NCBI GenBank assembly: GCA_037962975.1
Contig: CM075669.1
Coordinates: 88,518,001 to 88,582,000, forward strand
Source: Clitoria ternatea
Lineage: Eukaryota > Streptophyta > Magnoliopsida > Fabales > Fabaceae
Reading direction: 5' to 3'
Length of the DNA stretch: 64,000 bases
The position numbers and the translations under genes were made by a program. A model generated the notes under the pieces. That model saw only the letters and a list, made by a program, of their open reading frames with translations, ran no database searches and was not told the origin of the DNA. Shown here in pieces: positions 10,152 through 20,991 of this stretch (its first letter is position 1; each line of letters starts with the position of its first letter).

Positions 10152-11730
10152 TCTTTAATTATTTTTTTTCCATACATATTCATAAGCACAACAGAGGCAT
10201 TTCACTCGGTAAAACCACATATCACATGCATCTCATGTATTCATGCTTTCATGTATGAAAATCTACACAGAAATCAACCAACAGTCCACAATATACACTC
10301 GGTATTAGCAATATCAATAACATATACCACATGCTGTTAAGTATTTAACCATACATGGAACTCAGCATAACAACCTCTTAACGCATGCACTCGGCCAACA
10401 CAGATCCAGTACCTTTTCATGCATTCTCATATTTACTAACACATATTTCATGGACGGAGAAGAATATAACCTTACGTGACTCAGCTAACACACACACACC
10501 ACCCGGTATTCGAAAGTCATCATCATATAATTTACTCACTCAACATATTCACAACCATAAACATAAAACACAGTACTTTTTCCCAGGATCCGTCCATAAT
10601 TATGCATTTGAGATGTAAAGCTCCCCTTACCTTCTGAAAAGACGTAAGAAACTCCTCTATTTTCAGTGTTAACCCATGCTTTGTTTTCCAACGCTGATTC
10701 TGTTGCTCCCCCGTTTCCACAGTCACTCTCTCCTGCTCAGAAATTGTCACACTAGTCGAACACCACACACGTAACTTGTGAGACTGGAAGTTGTTCCTCT
10801 ACCGAACGATCCCTCCTTGCCAATAGTGGGGAACCTCAAGTCCTCCATAACACCACAGTTGCAACTGAACTGACGAAGAAGAATGAAGAAGAAGGAAGAA
10901 GAAGGAGAGGATGAATCGCAGAGGAAGAGGAAAGGTCTCGTGGGGATTTTGAGAGAATGAAGAAGTGGTTGAGAGCTCTGAGCATGTACTCAAGGTAATG
11001 AGGAGAGTGAGCGAGCAGGAGAACGTGCATATGGCAGCCCATCAAATCATGTGTCATGTCTAATTACTTCCATCAGCATCAATTTCTTTTATTTCAAATT
11101 AATTCTTAATTAATAATTAATCCTAACTTGCCATAAATCTTAATTTTAATCTAGTCATTTATTTAATTAGGATGTTACATTAGTTCCCAAGAAAAACCCT
11201 AAACAAATTAGAGATTTGGGCCTCGTAGGGGACAACCACGGCCAGTGGTGGATAACCACCATCAGTGGTTCAAGTTCTAATCCCTTTTAAATGAAATTTT
11301 ACAATTTTGGGTAACAGGCAGAGCCAACCACGTCCAGTGGTGGATAACCACGGCTAGTGGTGGTTTCTAATTTCCTGTTCTTTGCTCCACAGTGCTCCAT
11401 AGTATTCCATAGTGCCCACCACGGCCAGTGGTGGATAACCACGTCCAGTGATGGATAACCATGGCCAGTGGTTACCACCACTAGAAATGGTTTCTTCCAA
11501 CCTTGCCAAAATACACTACTAAAGGCCTCAAAGGTCTCTTCTTTCATCCACTTTGCCATTTTTCCTCAAAAGAGACCTAGAATATCATTGATCCTGCAAA
11601 ATAAGAACAATCAAGTAATATGTGTAGAAAAGAATCAAAATCAAGGGAATCGGCCATGAAACAATATGCAAAAACCGTAAAAACTAGACCTAAAAACAAC
11701 TAAAAGTAATACACAATACACACTTATCAA

Positions 11731-11768
11731 AATACCCCAAACTAAAACATTGCTTGTCCTCAAGCAAT
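11731..11768 (-). other. Polypurine tract and adjoining hairpin of the Athila element
   Basis: On the - strand: ATTGCTTG, loop AGGA, CAAGCAAT (11768-11749), then TTTAGTTTGGGGTATT, then the 3' LTR start TGATAAGTG. The G-rich tract next to the LTR is the expected plus-strand primer. Confidence 0.8.
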
Positions 11769-12996
11769 CACTGAATCCATACAAGCATATAATGAAAAAC
11801 CAGCAGACCCAAGCAAACTTAAGGAATCTTGTGTTTATTTATTTTCTTTGTTTTTGTGTTTTTAAGAGATTGCATAAACTACCAGAATATGCCACAATCA
11901 ACAGTCAAACCATATTCACTAAGATTAGACCTAGTTACTCTTTCTTACTTTCCACTCAGTGGATTTGCTTGTGTTTCAATCCACTAAGACCATAACATTC
12001 TAAACACTACCATAGGCTTGGCAATTGACCACAAACTCCACAATTATCAAGAAAACATACATCGGTCAAAAGGTCTTTTAAAGGGTAGTAATGGGGCCAG
12101 GGGATTCATAACACAGGAATGGAAACCAAGAAAAGGGATGCAAAGGGCTTAATTCTGAAAGAAGAATAATATCACAAGAAGGCAAGCAAACTTCAATTCA
12201 ATAACTCTCTATACTTTCAAACCATAAAGGGTATGATTCATTTTTCTTTTTCTCTTCTTTTAATTTTTGATATCACACTCCTTATCTTTCCTTTTCTTTG
12301 AATCACACACCCCAAACTATCATGGTTTTTGTTTTTCAATTTAACCACTTTTAGTTAGCTTACCTTTTTTTCCTCTTCTATATATGAACCAGAAATCCTA
12401 ATGTTAAAGGTTTTGAAAGAAAATATCACATTATTTCATGGCTCAAAAGGGACAACTAAGGGGTTACACTTTTCAACAAATTTTGAGGTTAAAGAGAACA
12501 AAACCTAAAGTGCCTTTTTTATTCCAAGCATGCATTCACAAACCGTTTTGAATTGATCACAAGCCAAGTTCTAAAGTGCCTAAAAATATATGAATCACTC
12601 AGTCAAGGAATCATGGGTCATTTACAATTTAATTGACTGAACACCCTATTAGCCCAAAAGCTCACAGTGGTAATTAGCCTAATCAAAGAAACACAGTCAT
12701 CATGTTGAGTGATTATTTTGGCAAAAATAGCAATCAAAAACGTTTTCATATATATTATTTTTTTATACAAGATTCACCCAAGTAATGCTTAAAATCTAAC
12801 TAATCTACATCACATGTCATACAGATAACAATAACTGCAATCAATAATCAATGCTAGCCTAAGGCATATGAGTAGACATACAATCATGCAAATGAACTAG
12901 AACATAAGCATACAATCATGCAAATGAACTAGAAAATGAAAATAAACAAACATAAAAAGGAATAAAATAAGAACGAGCTGAACTTTTGTGTACCCA
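11769..12996 (-). other. Athila 3' untranslated region, no gene seen
   Basis: AT-rich sequence between the 3' ORF region and the polypurine tract. The short open frame at 11750-11995 on the + strand has no recognisable domain and overlaps the polypurine tract, so I do not call it. No repeat structure other than scattered poly-T runs. Confidence 0.6.
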
Positions 12997-12997
12997 T

Positions 12998-13034
12998 CAC
13001 CCCAAACTAAAATTGGACATTGTCTCCAATGTCC
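12998..13034 (-). other. Second hairpin plus polypurine-like module inside the Athila element
   Basis: On the - strand: GGACATTG, loop GAGA, CAATGTCC (13034-13015), then AATTTTAGTTTGGGGTG. This repeats the architecture of the 3' polypurine tract (hairpin with a 4-nt loop, then TTTAGTTTGGGGT) about 1.27 kb upstream. It could be an internal second primer tract or a remnant of an older LTR junction. Confidence 0.6.
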
Positions 13035-13100
13035 ATATCAAGGGGGCCAAAAAGGGCCGTAATTGAGGAACCAGGGTAAAAGGACACAAAAGTTCAACTG

Positions 13101-14282
13101 TTACTTGTCATGGAGAAGGGGGTGGAAGTGACCCTGCTGGGTGTGCCAATCATACATGGCATCTACCCGGTCAAAAATCTGATCGACACAGGCCCCCTGA
13201 CGGGTTTGATCAACGGACATCTACTAAAGCAAGGTGTACATTTGCTGCATGGAGAAAGGTGGCTCCTCATGAAAATGAGAAGGCTTACCCTGCTCTAGAG
13301 GCCCAGTGGGTATTGGCATCTCGGTAGAGAGTGGAGTATAGTCATCTGTCTCTACAAAAAGAAAAGATGTCTTGCCCTTTAAACTTAAGAAAGTAGGATC
13401 AGGCAAGGGGTGAGGAATAGAAAAACCAGGTATGACTAAACAATAAACATTATGCTCCTTTAAAATCATGCCCATATTTATTAATTCACTTATATCTACC
13501 CTCTTTGGTTGGTGAAGAAGATTATCCTACTCTAAATCTCCACCCACATACCTTGTTATAGGATTAATGTAACCTGGAAGAACAATTTTACCAATAGTGG
13601 CATTGCCAACTCGAGAAAACTGGATACCTAACCATTTAGCAGAGTCAATATGAGTATTATTAAGCATAGAGTGCAAGAAAAATACCTCAGCTTGTCGGAT
13701 GGTACCAAGGCTATCATTCCTACCAAAAAGAGAGCGAGCCATAAACCATTGAAGGTATCGAAAAATGGGATAATGAATAGAGAAAGCTTTAGAAGAGGAA
13801 GCATCATAGTTACCTCATGCACTGGAAATAAAGGACCAAAAGTATCCTAGTCTAAAGTCCTTTGGGATGCTAGCAGCACCCCCTGTGGGGGAAAACCATA
13901 AATTTCAGCCACCTCATCCACATTCATTTTATAATCAGTTTTGTTTAGCCTAAATGACATTTCCCAACCATCAGTAGTTGGGTACCTACTCACCTCCACT
14001 GAACTTAGGAATTCTAAAGAGGTACGCTCATACACGAGTTCAAACAATTCAATAAAGGAATCCCAACCCACATTTTGACATAAGCATAATGTATCTTTAA
14101 AAATTCCTGATTCCATCAAAGTATCTTTGCAAAAAAAATCTAGAGGGAATAAGCTCTCTACTTAATAAAGATTCCAACCTCATCTTTTGCCCCTTCAATG
14201 GGCATTCAATATTATTCAAATTAGAGTAGTTAGAAGACTTACCCTTGGTCTTCCTTTTCTTGGAGAGAATCTTAGGTGCCAT
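13101..14282 (-). pseudogene. Athila 3' ORF relic (envelope-position ORF)
   Basis: On the - strand it starts with ATG at 14282 (MAPKILSKKRKTKG), a basic N terminus. It continues through blocks such as YERTSLEFLSSVEVSR and MNVDEVAEIYGFPPQG that match the ORF lying between integrase and 3' LTR in legume Athila/Calypso elements. Frameshifts near 14110, 13830 and 13750 and stops near 13220 break it into pieces; the last in-frame stop is at 13101. In Athila this ORF occupies the place of a retroviral envelope gene, but no signal peptide or clear membrane segment is visible here and its role is not known. Confidence 0.6.
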
Positions 14283-15672
14283 GGAGTTGAATGAAAACTT
14301 GGAGATGACCTAATAAAACCATACAAAAAGGGTTAAAAAACATTCTAATTCAAGCTCCAAAGTTTTGCATCATGATAAGAAACAACACCTATATAATCTC
14401 ATACATTCATGGCATGTAATAGAGAAATGGACATATATGAATAATTAAATACCATGATAGATGAACTAGACTAAATGCATATTCAAATCATGCAACAGTT
14501 CAAGAATTTTGTCTCTTGTATTTCATCAAACACTTAGTGGGCACTAAATAAATGAGTGCCAAATGCAATATTCAAGAGCAATGCTTCCACTCATCAAGTT
14601 CAATAGCCATAATAAACAACTAATATCAAAATGTAATCCACCAACCAAACATTCAATCATGACCAAAGATCAAAATTTGCATAAAAACACAAATGCGGTA
14701 CATGAAAAGGTATGAACACTAGATAAAGTTCATGAAGATTTAGTGTTACCCATTTGGTTTTATAGCATTCAATTTCATCATAAAGCAATTAGGGAAAGCT
14801 TAAATGAATCAATTAAGAATTTCATGCTAAATCCCCAAAATTTTAGAAACCCCCAAAAACCTAATGAGAAACCTCAAACTAATAAGAAAGAGTAGAATGC
14901 TTACTTGATTTAGAGAAGAGGAAAGATGATTCAAGTAGCAAGATGATGAAGATGCAAGGAGATTGAGAGGAGTTTGAGTTTCTTAAGTGGTTCGGTGGGT
15001 ATTTTCAAAAGGTATAGGTGAAGGAAACAGGAAGGCAATGCATAAATGAGGGGTACTAGGGCATGGGGTGTTTAAAAACATGAAAACCCCCATGCTGGGC
15101 CGAACCACGGCCAATGGTGAATAACTACAGCCCGTGGTGTGTTTTGTTTTAGCCCAGATTTTAAAATGCAAACAACCCATGATACCTTATGGCAACCACG
15201 ACCAGTGGTGGGAAACCATGACCAGTGGTTACCTCTGTTTCGTGCCCAAATATTCTTAAAACGCAGGGGGAAATTCCTAAGCTAACCACAGCCAGTGGTT
15301 CTCACTTTTTCATGCCTAAAAATTCAATGTTTTTAGTGGAAAAAGCAACCCAATTTAAAACACCTCCTTTTGATTCCAACCAAATCATGCAAAATGGTAA
15401 TCAATTTAAATATCTCACTCCACAAAAGGCAACATCAAAATATTATTGTGTTTATTTTAATTTGTACACCAAAAATGCAAGCAAACAAATTCATGCAAAA
15501 CAATTAAAATAAAATGACAAATGGGGTTACCTCCCCAACAGTGCTAAGTTTAACGTCTTCAGCCAGACGTTTTTCACCATTTGGATTTACGAATCCAATG
15601 CATCAAGCAAATCCAAAGCACTTGCTTGATGAATGGGCTCGCATGTCAAATAGTCCTTAAGTCTTTGCCCAT
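14283..15672 (-). other. Non-coding spacer between integrase and 3' ORF
   Basis: No coding region recognised. It contains four CCACGGCCAGTGG-like motifs at about 15105-15300, the same motif that is arrayed in the element's LTRs, and a short TTCAAG-rich stretch. The frames at 14983-15180 and 15225-15512 have no domain. Confidence 0.6.
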
Positions 15673-16787
15673 TTACTTTAAATGATCTGGACTTTTCGCT
15701 CCATAACTCAACAGTGCCAAAGGGAAATACTTCAAAACTTTAAACAGTCCTGACCATCGGGACCTCAGTTTACCTGGAAATAACCTCAATCTGGAGTTAA
15801 ATAATAAGACCATAGTACCTGGATTGAATGTCCTCTGAAGGATGTGACGATCATGCCAGCGTTTTGGTTTTTCCTTATAAATATTAGCATTCTCATACGC
15901 ATCCAAACGGAGTTCCTCTAGTTCATTTAGCTTTAATAACCTACGCTCACCTGCAACCTTATGATCAAGATTAAGCATTTTAACTGCTCAAAATGATTTA
16001 TACTCAAGTTCAACAGGAAAATGACAAGGCTTCCCATATACTAGTTTGAAGGCGTGGTTTCAATAAGGGTTTTATATGCAGTACGATACGCCCATAAGGA
16101 ATCGTCTAATTTAATAGACCAATCCTTATGTGATGTATTGACCACCTTTTGGAGAATATTTTTTATCTCCCCTAGTTTGAGGGTGATAAGGTGTAGCAAC
16201 CTTATGCCTCACTCCATGTTCCTTAAAAGGGTCTGAAAAGTTTTCTCAATAAAATGAGACCCTCCGTCACTTATAACACACTTAGGAACCCCAAACCTCA
16301 GAAATATAATCTTTTTAAAAAGCTTAATAATAGTTTTAATGTCTGAATGAGGTGAAGTAATGGCGTCCATCCATTTAGACACGTAATCAACTACTACTAA
16401 GATAAACTAATTTCCAAAGGAAGAGGGAAAGGGTCCCATGAAATCAACCCCCCACACATCAAACAACTCAACCTCTAAAATGGTATTAAGTGGCATCTCG
16501 TGCCTCTTACCTATGTTACCTCTTCGTTGGCAAGCATCACAAGTCAGGATATACTTACGCACATCCTTAAAAAAATGTGGCCAGTAGAACCCAGCTTGTA
16601 ATACTTTCGAGGTTGTCTTAGATGTGCTCATGTGGCCTTCACAGGAAAGAGTGTGGCAATGGTCTAGGATGGCATGGACTTCATCCTCTAGAACACACCT
16701 CCTAAATAAACCATCTATACATTGTTTAAAAATGAGGGACTCATCTTAATAGTATTGCTTAACATCTACAAGAAACTTCTTTTTCTG
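15673..16787 (-). pseudogene. Athila integrase relic
   Basis: The N-terminal zinc-binding region is seen on the - strand at 16640-16540 (CHTLSCEGH then CDACQRRG), followed by the first catalytic Asp in VWGVDFMGPFP near 16440 and the second in VISDGGSHF near 16265. The C-terminal part (15978-15673) includes KVAGERRLLKLNELEELRLD and the WSGLFKV block typical of the Athila integrase tail. Stops and frameshifts occur around 16400, 16200-16050 and 15980, and I cannot place the catalytic Glu. Integrase would insert the cDNA with the 5-bp staggered cut seen as TTTTC; this copy cannot be functional. Confidence 0.8.
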
Positions 16788-17224
16788 CTAAAAACCAAGG
16801 TCAAGGGGTAAAATACCACAAGCAAGAAAATTAACAAAATCTGCATACCAAGGCACTTGTTGGACACTAAGACTTAGTAGTTGTTCATCTAGAAAAGACT
16901 TATTAATGGGAACAACATCACCCAAGTCATCTTTTTTAGATGACAACCTAGATAGGTGGTCAGCAACAAGGTTCTCAGTACCCTTTTTATCTTTTATCTC
17001 TAAGTCAAATTCTTGTAGAACCAAAATCCACTTAATTAACCTAGGCTTTACTTCTTTTTTATATAAATGATACTTGATGGCAGAATAGTTAGTATATACA
17101 GTAACATGCAAAACTACCAAGTATGATCTAAACTTATCAAAAGCAAAGACAATAGCCAATAATTCCTTTTCAATGGTGGCATAATTTACCTACACTTCAT
17201 CAAGTGTACAGCTAGCATAATGGA
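16788..17224 (-). pseudogene. Athila RNase H relic
   Basis: The - strand translation contains AIVFAFDKFRSYLV, then VYTNYSAIKYHL, PRLIKWILVLQEFDLEIKDK and ENLVADHLSRL, the signature blocks of Ty3/Gypsy RNase H. The usual TDHSA motif reads TNYSA here, replacing a catalytic Asp by Asn. RNase H degrades the RNA strand during reverse transcription. It follows RT and precedes integrase in the expected order. Confidence 0.85.
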
Positions 17225-18608
17225 TCACATGAAGCTTCTTATCCTTCTATTGCCCAAGCACAGGCCCCACTGCATGATTACTAGCATCACAATCAGCTTG
17301 AATGGAAGTTCCCAATCAGGGGGTTGTACCACAAGAGCAGAAATCAAAGCTTGTTTAATCATGCAAAAAGACTCAAGACAAGATGAGTCAAAAACAAAAG
17401 GCACATCCTTACCCAAAAGATTAGTCAAAGGCTTGGTGATCTTGTTGAAGTCTTTAATGAACCGCCGGTAAAACCCGGCATGCCCAAGAAAACTTTGAAT
17501 ACCTTTCACATTGGTCGGTGTGGGCAATTTTTTAATCACCTCTACCTTAGCCTTATCCACCTCAATTCATCTCTCAGACACCAAGTGCCCAAGAACTATG
17601 TCTTCTCTTACCATGAAATGGCATTTCTCCCAATTTAAGACCAAGTTGGTCTCCTCACAACACTATAAAACTTGGTACAAATTAGTCAAACAATTATCAA
17701 AATCCAAACCATGCACAGAAAAGTCATCCATAAAAACTTCCATTACATTCTCAATCAAATCAGAAAAGATGGCCTGCATATATTTTTGAAAAGTCGTAGG
17801 TGCATTACACAACCAAATGGCATTCTCCTATATGCATATGTCCCATAAGGGCATATGAAGGTAGTTTTTTCTTGATCAGATGGATGGATAGGGATTTGAT
17901 GAAAACCCGAGTACCTATCTAAATAATAGAAATAAGAGTGCTTAGCAAGCCTCTCAAGCATCTAATCAATGAAAGAAAGAGGGAAATGATCTTTCTTTGT
18001 GGCGCTATTCAGCTTTCTATAATCAATGCACATACGTCACCCAAAAACTATCCTAGTAGAAATTAGTTCCTGTTTATCATTTTTCACAACAGTTATCCCT
18101 CCCTTTTTAGGCACCACATGAACTGGACATACCCACTTACTACTAGCAATGGGATATATAACACCAGCATCAAGCAATTTCAAAATTTCCTTTTTAACCA
18201 ATTCTTGCATTTTTGGATTTAGTCTCCTAAGTGGTTCTACTGTGGGCCTACTCTCATCCTCTACAGCTATCCTATACATGCAAAAGGAAGGGCTAATCCA
18301 CTTTATATCATCCATTGTATAACCAAAACCTTCCTATACAACCTAAGTTGTTTCAAAAGCTCAGTTTCACATGGATTCAAGTTAGCATTTACAATGACAA
18401 GATATGTAGAGTTGGGTCCAAGAAATTCATATCTCAATGAAGCCGGTAAAGGCTTCAATTCAATAGTTGAGCATACCACTTTCTCACACATGACTTCAGT
18501 ATCATATTTAAATGGGGCATTCTTTTCCAAACAATCTGATGTTCCTACAGGCTTAATTAATAAAGCAAATTCAAGTGGATCCTTAGGAAGAGTTTCTTTC
18601 TTCACCAC
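17225..18608 (-). pseudogene. Athila reverse transcriptase relic
   Basis: On the - strand: N-terminal region at 18608-18303, KKEILKLLDAGVIYPI and CPVHVVPKKGG at 18315-18037, GFHQIPIHPSDQEKTTF and RMPFGC at 17961-17755, the active-site box FMDD at 17734-17723, and the connection domain FLGHAGFYRRFIKDF near 17460. FMDD is the Athila form of YxDD. In-frame stops separate the blocks (around 18040, 17960 and 17650) and there are frameshifts, so this RT is dead. It copied genomic RNA into cDNA using the tRNA-Asp primer at 20965-20988. Confidence 0.88.
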
Positions 18609-19184
18609 TTAGTTAATAAAATCCACAGAACAAACATCATCAAAAGGTTTCTTTAAAGCATCTTTCAAACTAAAATCTACCTTTTGGTCTCCAATAGTCG
18701 GAGACAATTTTCCATTTTTAATATCTATTACCGCACCCGCAGTTGCCAAAAATGGCCTATCTAGAATAATAGGGACCATAGAATCCTCATCCATTTCCAA
18801 AACAACAAAGTCGGCAAGAATGAAAAATTTACCTACTTTAATAGGCACATCTTCTAAAATACCCATAGGATATTTAACAGACCTATCCGCTAATTGCAAT
18901 GACATCCTAATAGGTTTCAATTCACCTAATCCTAATTTTTCAGCAATAGACAATGGCATTAAGCTAACGCTAGCTACTAAGTCACATAGTGCTCTATCAA
19001 TAGCCATGTCACCAATCACACAAGGGATAGAGAAACTACCTGGATCCTGAAGCTTGGGTGGTAGCTTCCTTTGGATCAAAGCATTGTACTCCTCAGTGAG
19101 TGCTACTGTACCGTCCTCTTTTAATTTCTTTTTATTGGATAAGATGTCCTTCAAGAACTTCGCATATGTTGCCATTTGCTGCAA
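18609..19184 (-). pseudogene. Athila aspartic protease region
   Basis: A 191-codon open frame on the - strand with LPPKLQDPGSFSIPCVIG, the usual sequence before the active site, followed by ALCDLVASVSLMPLSIAEKL. Athila proteases normally read D-L-G-A-S here; this copy has Val in place of the Gly next to the catalytic Asp, which would be expected to damage the site. VPIILDRPFLATAGAVID is the flap/C-terminal block. The frame closes with a stop at the boundary to RT, whereas gag-pol is normally continuous. Confidence 0.85.
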
Positions 19185-19299
19185 GGCATCTGTAAAAGGA
19201 ACATTAACATAAAACTTCTTAAGAACTTTAAAAAACTTACAAACTGTTTTTCAAGCTTAGCCTTGGCCAAGCGCTGAGAAAATAGAACTGGAGGCTGAT

Positions 19300-20640
19300 A
19301 TAGTTTCACCTCCTCCTCTTTTCACTTTGTTTCTCTTCCTCAGTTATTGGATGAGAATAAGAATCTTCCACTTTCTTTTCTTTCTTGGCCTCCTCCTCAG
19401 TCATGCCAACATGACCATTATACTGTGTACCACTCCTAAGAGTGATAGCCATGGTGTGACTGGATGGTCCTGTTTTGGGATTTCTAGGAAAAGTTCCTAG
19501 CATTCTCTAAGAGGATAAAGCCTACTAAGCAATTTGGTTCTCCAACATTTTTTATAGGTGGCAAGAGTGTCTACCTTGGAGGTCAGCTTCTTAATAGCAC
19601 CGAAGAACTCATCATTTTATTTTAACTGGGTGGTCATAAAGGTCTCTATCAAGGACTCCAGCTTAGATTTCTATGGAATGTATGGCCCTTATGGTTATCT
19701 GAAATTACTCTAATTGCCTTGATAGGGAGGTGGTCTATTTTAGAAACCAGGTGGTCCTTGTAGCTATCGAAAATTATTGCCATAATTTCCAGTGTAGTTA
19801 ATAACATCCACCTGTTACATCTCTAGCTCGACATTCTGAGTCACTCAAAGATGACAACTTAAAATAGTATGACCTAAAACATCACACAGCTCACAAACAA
19901 GATTAGAGGTACCTGTTCCTAATTTATCAAATTTATCAATTTTAACAGATAATGCCTCTACTTTAGCAGTAAATAAAGAGAGAACATCAACAAAGTACTT
20001 ACCTGGAGTTCTTGGTAAACTCCTTTCTGAAGACCACTGGTATGTGTTTTGGGCAACCTCCTCAATGAGATTGTAACCTTCCTCCATGTTCTTACTCATG
20101 AAGGCACCGCCAGCTGCGACATCCAAGGTTACCTTCTGATTCAGAGTGAGCCCATTATAGAAAATATGCACTGTCAACTACCGTTCAATACCATGGTGTG
20201 AACATTCTTAAAGCATTTCTTTGTACCTCTCCCAGACATCATATAGAGTTTCATCATCTTTCTGAGTGAAAGTGATGATTTGCTTCCTTAACTGGTCTGT
20301 TTTGCTCCTTGGATAATATTTGTTAAGGAAGGCGTGAGACAACTGCTCCCATGTAGTGATTAACCCCTCCAAAAGTGTATACAACCAAGCTCTGGCCTTG
20401 TCCTTTAGAGAAAATGGGAAAAGCCGAAGACGGATTGCAACGTTTGAGACCCTATTTACCTTGAGCATGTCATAATACTCAAGGAAAATCTAAAGGTGCA
20501 AATTAGGATCCTTAGATGGCAATCCTCCAAACTGACTTTGTTGAACCATTGAGAGCAAGGATAACTTCAACTCAAAATTATTCGCCTCAATTTTGGTCTA
20601 GTGATGCTAGACCTTTGGCCCATCGCATTAGGTGCTGCAA
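19300..20640 (-). pseudogene. Athila gag relic
   Basis: Retrotransposon gag domain on the - strand at 20468-20208 (FPFSLKDKARAWLYTL, TWEQLSHAFLNKYYP). Next is a middle section at 20177-19845 with an intact CCHC-type zinc knuckle (CELCDVLGHTILSC, spacing C-x2-C-x4-H-x4-C). The gag-pol linker with AITLRSGTQY is at 19503-19306. Stops near 20190 and 19840 and a frameshift near 19600 break the frame. Gag forms the virus-like particle that packages the element RNA. Confidence 0.85.
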
Positions 20641-20964
20641 AATCACGAAGTGCTCTGTTGTCTTGATTTTCCATTTGTGGTTGGCTTGTTGAACTTAAAG
20701 GTTGGTGCCTATTTTATTCAATACGTGTCCTAAGAAGTCTGACCTTTCGAAGAGTTCTTTCAATCTCAGGATCAAATATATGCTCAAAGCTGTCACTTTT
20801 TTGCATAAATTGGCCTACACAAATTTATAGACAACTAAGAAAAACAAGCGTAATTCTATAAAAAAGATTGAAATAGAACTAAAAATGTAAAAAAAATGCA
20901 GAAAATATGCAGAAAATACACATTAGCCTAATCAAACACCGCTTAGCCAATATTGGGGGAAACA

Positions 20965-20988
20965 CGATCCCCGGTAACGGCGCAAAAA
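20965..20988 (-). other. tRNA-Asp primer-binding site
   Basis: The - strand reads TTGCGCCGTTACCGGGGATCG immediately after the 5' LTR end. This is complementary to the 3' end of plant tRNA-Asp (GUC) except for two substitutions. tRNA-Asp priming is characteristic of Athila elements. About 300 bp of leader without a gene separates it from gag. Confidence 0.88.
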
Positions 20989-20991
20989 ACT

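Larger units (their letters stand above)
8355..11179. mobile_element. Solo LTR (2.8 kb) of a second Gypsy family
   Basis: Begins TGAAACATC and ends GATGTTACA, which are inverted-repeat termini with one mismatch. It is flanked by CTAGT (8350-8354) and TTAGT (11180-11184), a 5-bp TSD with one change. No gag or pol sequence lies inside, so this is a solo LTR left by LTR-LTR recombination. The TGTAACATC end, read on the - strand, and the length resemble chromovirus (Tekay/Del-like) LTRs; the family is inferred. It contains many CACTCGG words, a (TA)n run and a series of short hairpins. Confidence 0.8.
7414..11729 (-). repeat. 3' LTR of the Athila element, split by a solo LTR
   Basis: On the - strand it starts TGATAAGTG at 11729 and ends GGCTATCA at 7414. 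The two parts, 7414-8354 and 11180-11729, together align with the 5' LTR at 20992-22466. The break lies in the CTAG run just after the CTCTGCAGAACTCTC block. The CCACGGCCAGTGG cluster is in the right part. Confidence 0.9.
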
